Assembly (NCBI RefSeq): GCF_905475395.1 | Contig: NC_058339.1 | Span: 75,916,520 to 75,980,519, forward strand | Length of the DNA: 64,000 nucleotides | From: Chrysoperla carnea | Lineage: Eukaryota > Arthropoda > Insecta > Neuroptera > Chrysopidae | Direction of reading: 5' to 3' | Shown here: piece by piece, positions 59,211-64,000 of the stretch | Numbering within the stretch: the first letter of the stretch is position 1 | Layout of the letters: each line of letters begins with the position of its first letter | Position numbers and translations under genes: made by a program | Notes under the pieces: model-generated | Databases searched by the model: none | The model's input: only the letters and a program-made list of their open reading frames with translations | Told to the model about the DNA's origin: nothing

Positions 59211-59997
59211 TCCTTTATTATCCGATTATTATAACATCTTTTATTGTACTTTAAATATACCCAAGTCTGGTAATGAATAAAAAGGCATGCCATGATGTGT
59301 ACATTAAAAAAAAATGTAAGTTACGTGAAAAATGGGGTTATCAAATTTGATAAAATTAACTAGATGCTTCTAATCACTATTATCCTCCCACAGCGAAGTG
59401 TACTGCTAGTTTGTTATAAAAAAGATACTATAAATTTTTATGTCTCGAGATCGCAGTTTTTCTTTATTACCGTTTGTTTTCATGAATAATATTATAATCA
59501 ATATAATTTTTTTTGTTGCTTGTTGATTGAAATCGAATAAAAATTATTCTGTTATAACAATGAAGTTTATTTATTTATATTTTATTAATTCATTGCTAAA
59601 TATAATGACTAACTCTCTACCAGTGTTGTATTTTTCCATTGTAAAAATTATTTTTTTTTTAAGGTTATCAAATTATATCCATTTAATAAAAAAAAAATAT
59701 TGTTTTTCCAGTTTATTTGTTTAACCTTAAAATAATAGGTTTGAATATTATATAAATTATTCCATATAGAAATTAATATAAAACTTACCCTTAAAAAGGA
59801 AAAAATAGGATAAAAATACATCACTTGAATAGCAAATACATGTTGTTCCTTCTATGAGAATACTCGCAGTCGGAAAATCTGAAAATCGATATAAATATTA
59901 TAAATTGAAAAAAGTTTATTAAAAAAAATTAAATACAACTAGCTCGACCCGTGAGTAATTCCGTAGAGCGGTATCCTTGACTAAAAGCAGACTAGAC

Positions 59998-60537
59998 AAG
60001 TGAAAACAAACAATTGACTGAGTTAATTGTTGAAATACCATGCATAGACAGTGTTGATTACTCTATCACATGTACACATTTATACATGTCACACATACAT
60101 AACTGATATTCCCATATAATACAAACTATACAATTAACGCCTAATTTGCGCCCTTACAGGTAAACAGTAATGTTTACGAAAAAATGCTTCAAACAAAAGT
60201 TGTTTATTTTTTGATAAGGAACATTTTAACTTCTTTTCTATCTCTAACGGTTTACAAGATGGGTGCTACGGACCCAAAAGCCAATTGTCCTATGTTGCTC
60301 ATTTACGAACTCGACCTCACTTTTTACGTCCTGAGTACGCTGTAAAAATTTCAGCTTTATATTTTTTTTGTTTTGGAGTTATCGTGTCCACAGGCGGACG
60401 GACAACCGGAAATGGACTAATTAGGTGATTTTATGAACAGTGAACACCTATACCAAAATTTTGTTCGTAACATCAATATGTTTAAGCGTGACAAACTTAG
60501 TATACCTTGCATATTACATTACATATATGCATGGTAT
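59998..60537 (+). repeat. Repeat R1, best full-length copy
   Basis: Spans AAGTGAAAACAAACAATTGA to ATATATGCATGGTATA with all blocks present: GCGCCCTTACAGGTAAACAG, TCTATCTCTAACGGTTTACA, GGCGGACGGACAACCGGAAA and TTAGGTGATTTTATGAACA. The 3' end forms a stem (TATACCTTGCATAT with ATATATGCATGGTATA). No open frame and no terminal inverted repeats. Confidence 0.85.
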
Positions 60538-62680
60538 AAAAAATAATATGTAAGGAGTAATTTACTTTCTTTTTATTTATAGGCAATTTTATTACAGATA
60601 TGATATACAAATTACATAATGTAAATTAGCCAACCCGATAAGCTTTAAAATGAGTGGTAAATCATGTAAATTGATAAAAGAATAAGGAAAATTTAATTTG
60701 AGATACTGAAAAACATGTTAGAGAAATAATATTGTATAAGATGCCGGTAGTTTGATTTGTAAATAAAAATACTAGGTGAAAGAACGGTTTATGAAAGAAA
60801 AACAGTTGAAATACGATATATACAGATCTAACTTCGTGTGATTTAAATCGCAAGACACTAAACACGTTTTTATTTAAAGCGGGAATACATAAAAATATTA
60901 AATAAATAATTATACTAGTTAAATGAATTTTACAGTGTGTCACGGAACTATTTTTCCTACTCATATTATTTTAAAATTTTTATATCTATAGTTTTTATGT
61001 ATTTACTGAAAATTAGCGGGTTGAGCTCTAAGTGCCTGTCGATGGCTATTTTCAATTTTTCTCTGCGAGATCGCGTAACTCCTTGGTGGACATTCAAAGT
61101 TGATTGGTTATATCACTATAGTCAAATAATAATATAGGTAAGAGGGGTAACACTATTGAATCCCTAGTTACTGTACATAATACTAAGAAATAGTGTGTAT
61201 GCATATACTCAATACATACTAAACGACTACATATTTAAAGTTGAAATTTTTGGACACAAAACTTTTTAACGAGCAGTTTAAGGTGTTTGTATCCCTACAG
61301 TATTGTAAAAAAGTTTTGGTTTATTGCACGGTGCATACATATAATCCAAATACATGCTTTGTAGTCAAATAATGTGTTATTTTTTGCTTTACAATACCAT
61401 GCAACTACAAAAATATGTAATATATTGTGTGCAAGTGCTGCTTATAAATTTGATAATATAGATATCTCTCTTCAATCATCAATATACTAACTATAGTCGT
61501 CTCCGTTTATCATATAATGGATCTTCGATGAACTTAGAATTAAATTAAAATTTTGTTTTTATATCATTGACAACCTTATATTTTTATGGTATTATTATTA
61601 ACTACAGGATTTTCTAAATATTTTAGATAGTTTTTATTAAACTCTCTAGATTTTTTTATATAGAAATATCCAATTGAAAAGGATAACCTATATGATTCAT
61701 CATTGTTTTAGTCAACTTTGAACGATAAAATAATTATAAAAAGCCCGATGACCTAGGAATTTTTGGTGATTTTTGGAAACTGTGTTAGTCGAATTGTGTT
61801 AAATGAATTTATAAAGTTTTATTGAAATCCGTAGTATAATTACTACTCGTTTAAAATTTTTGGAGCCGTGAGAGTTTTTGATAAGAACGGTCTGTAGAAC
61901 ATTTTGGGGGTGGGTTTGAAAAAGTTTCACAGGAAGCCATTTCCCTATCTAATCTTTCGGGGTCCTTTGTAGCAGCTAATAAAGACGGTCAATAGCCCTA
62001 ATATTTTTTAAATTTCTTTATGCCGTTAGAAATACCCTAAGTTGCATTAATTTGAGACTCTCTGTAATTATGATTATGTAATCATAAAATATACAATTAA
62101 TTTCATTTTCATTAAATAAAATATTAAAAAAATTAAAATAAATAAATAGCCTTGAAATTAATTAATTTGCTTATATGTAAACAATTCATTAAAAATTAGT
62201 ATCAAAATTAATAAGTATGGCGTCATATGCAATAAATTTTATGCTGTATTCTTTTTGAAATCTTTTAAATAATATGTACTTAACTAGGAAATGAACTCTT
62301 TTGTAACAATTATTTAGAATTCCGTATATTATTTAATAACTTTGAATGAGGTTTTACTGTATTTTTACATGTTTTGTAAATATTATTTATTATTGGTGAA
62401 GTCTACCTTAGACGAGAAAAATTTGGCATTTTACCTCCACAATTACTAAAGTAAGATAAATCGAGTTGCGATATTTGGTTCTAGAAGCTATTTATTAACT
62501 TTGTGAATATTGTAGATTATTGGAAGATCATTTCCCTCGTTTGTACATTAGCTTAGGTTAGGTTATATTGGCCCATTGCGATACCATTTATGTGTTTTAC
62601 CAACTTTTCCGCTGATAATTTCATTGATCATTTAGTGATCATAATTTCATTGATCAACTAGTGAGCTTAGTGATCATTGA
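60538..62680. other. Intergenic or intronic DNA, mostly unrecognised
   Basis: A relic of the repeat at 51462-51890 lies near 61830-61950 (GAACATTTTGGGGGTGGGTT). Frames at 60662-60964 (minus) and 60937-61137 have no recognisable features. Strongly AT-rich around 62100-62400. Confidence 0.4.
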
Positions 62681-62684
62681 TCAG

Positions 62685-62765
62685 CTTGTGACGCGGGAAT
62701 CGAACCCGCTATCGTAGACACACTGCGAGCGGAATTGGTTATGTCTTAACCAACTAACTACTAGA
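62685..62765 (-). repeat. tRNA-like SINE head (A and B boxes)
   Basis: On the minus strand, TTAGTTGGTTAAGA (A box, about 62759-62746) precedes GCGGGTTCGATTCCCGC (T-arm with B box GGTTCGATTCC, 62706-62696). The T-arm is a perfect 5-bp stem with a 7-nt loop. The anticodon and acceptor stems do not pair, so this is a pol III-type SINE head or tRNA pseudogene, not a functional tRNA. Confidence 0.5.
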
Positions 62766-64000
62766 GTTGACAAGATTTTTAGTGTTGTACATTAAAATTT
62801 TTTTGCAATGTACCTTTTTAGACAATTGAAAAGTGGGGAGCATAATAAACAGTTATCGCAATTTTCTTGAGAATTTTAAAGTCAATAGGATAATTTGAAG
62901 AGAATCGTATAAAAAAAAATTCTTCGAGGGTTACTTTGAATTGAAAAAGTAAAAAACGGTAATTTTCTTTTGTAAGTGATTTTAATAATGAAAAAGACCA
63001 TTGCTTCTCAGTCTATTCATACCGTGCGTGAGTTTTATAGGAGGCGTTTCCATGATAACGATACACTATTATAGAATTGTATGGATTGCATTTATGACTT
63101 ACAATGAAAATTTAATATTATTGTCTCACAAATTTAAATAAATAATTATGATGATTTACATTTGAAAAATAATATTTGTGCAATTTGATTTCTTATTTTC
63201 ACAATTTTTAATGCATTAAGTTTAATTAATTAATGTTTTTAATAATTTTAATTTGACATTTTCTATAATATTAACATGTAAAGAATTGCAAATTAGTCAT
63301 GACAGCCTCATTTAACGCCAAAATTTTTGACTGGAAGCGCTGGCATCGATTTTATTGTCCCTAACATGACTATGCACACAACGAATAAAAATAATTAATT
63401 TTATATTACATTATTATATTTTTTCAAAGATAAATATTTTAATTTAAAAAAAATAATTGGTAGGCACTCTAAATACTCAATTGGTATTTACACTAAGTGA
63501 GTCTCACCCCAGAACATACCTCTCTGTCTTACTCTCATTGGAACATACCAGAACTACTTGAAGAGCTTACTCAGTAAAAAAGAGTAACCGGTGCCCACAA
63601 GTGCCTTAAGGCATAATCATTAGTAAAATATTAAAAACTTTAGCACCATTTAACTTTAATTTTTATTTACCCAAAAAAAAGGGTAATTTTCCATTAAATA
63701 CTTCCGATATAATGTATACAATTCTATGAGAGTACAAACTATTTAAATTGATATTAAGTTGTATCACTCTTTTTTTTAAATTATTAATTTTTTTTTCTTC
63801 AAATTTTTTGTGTTATTTTATTAAAAGAACTAATTAATAGATTACATTGGAAGTAATAAGTAATTAATTAATAGGAAAACAAGAACAATTAGTACGGATT
63901 GTTCAAGGCCTTAATGAATTCTCTTATATGTTTATCAATCACATAATTTATGTGTGTGAATGTATGTAATTTTTTTTTCAGTGTAAAGGTCGTATACATT
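62766..64000. other. Right-hand end, nothing gene-like
   Basis: No coding support. A pyrimidine-rich tract followed by CAG at about 63981-63991 looks like an acceptor, but in the phase required by the 56519 exon it reads a stop at once. Confidence 0.4.

Noticed and set aside
63981..64000. Possible acceptor for exon 2 of the second transporter
   Set aside because: In the required phase the first full codon is a stop, and the following bases show no transporter sequence.

Overview
This is AT-rich insect (at least arthropod) nuclear DNA, not bacterial. Genes are split by GT-AG introns. The protein families are a platelet-activating-factor acetylhydrolase, Drosophila-type deoxynucleoside kinases and Tret1-type sugar transporters. 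The rest is a graveyard of insect mobile elements (mariner, hAT, pogo-like, Jockey-like). The order cannot be fixed from the sequence alone.

Layout. Positions 1-5407 hold a minus-strand PAF-acetylhydrolase gene with seven phase-consistent exons; its catalytic-His exon is not resolved at the left edge, where another open frame lies. 184 bp away, head to head, starts the first of two tandem plus-strand deoxynucleoside kinase genes (5592-7630 and 9427-12094). Both have four exons and the same intron phases. A palindromic mariner derivative sits between them. From 12 to 34.7 kb there is no convincing gene: a LINE reverse-transcriptase scrap, an LTR-like block with a TATA box, a 125-bp degenerate minisatellite, a 470-bp satellite array (about 15.9-20.3 kb), a broken Jockey-like fragment, two inverted-repeat elements and a 2.5-kb interrupted palindrome. 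At 34755-37340 (minus) is a complete two-exon Tret1-like transporter. From 38 to 56 kb are nested foldback elements, two hAT deletion derivatives and old dispersed repeats. At 56519 the first exon of a second Tret1-like gene begins on the plus strand and runs out of the window. The final part holds another foldback, one more copy of a recurrent 500-bp repeat (called R1 here) and a tRNA-like SINE head.

How it fits together. The kinases salvage deoxynucleosides and the transporters move sugar (probably trehalose); the hydrolase removes short or oxidised acyl chains from phospholipids. They are probably chance neighbours, except that the hydrolase and first kinase share a very short promoter containing an E2F-like site. 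The two transporters look like a divergent pair of paralogues about 19 kb apart. The strongest non-genic theme is the density of long interrupted palindromes, several nested in each other. No wholly new system could be demonstrated; the best leads are the kinase pair with a substrate-pocket change, the dimeric satellite structure, and the nested foldbacks that could give hairpin RNA.
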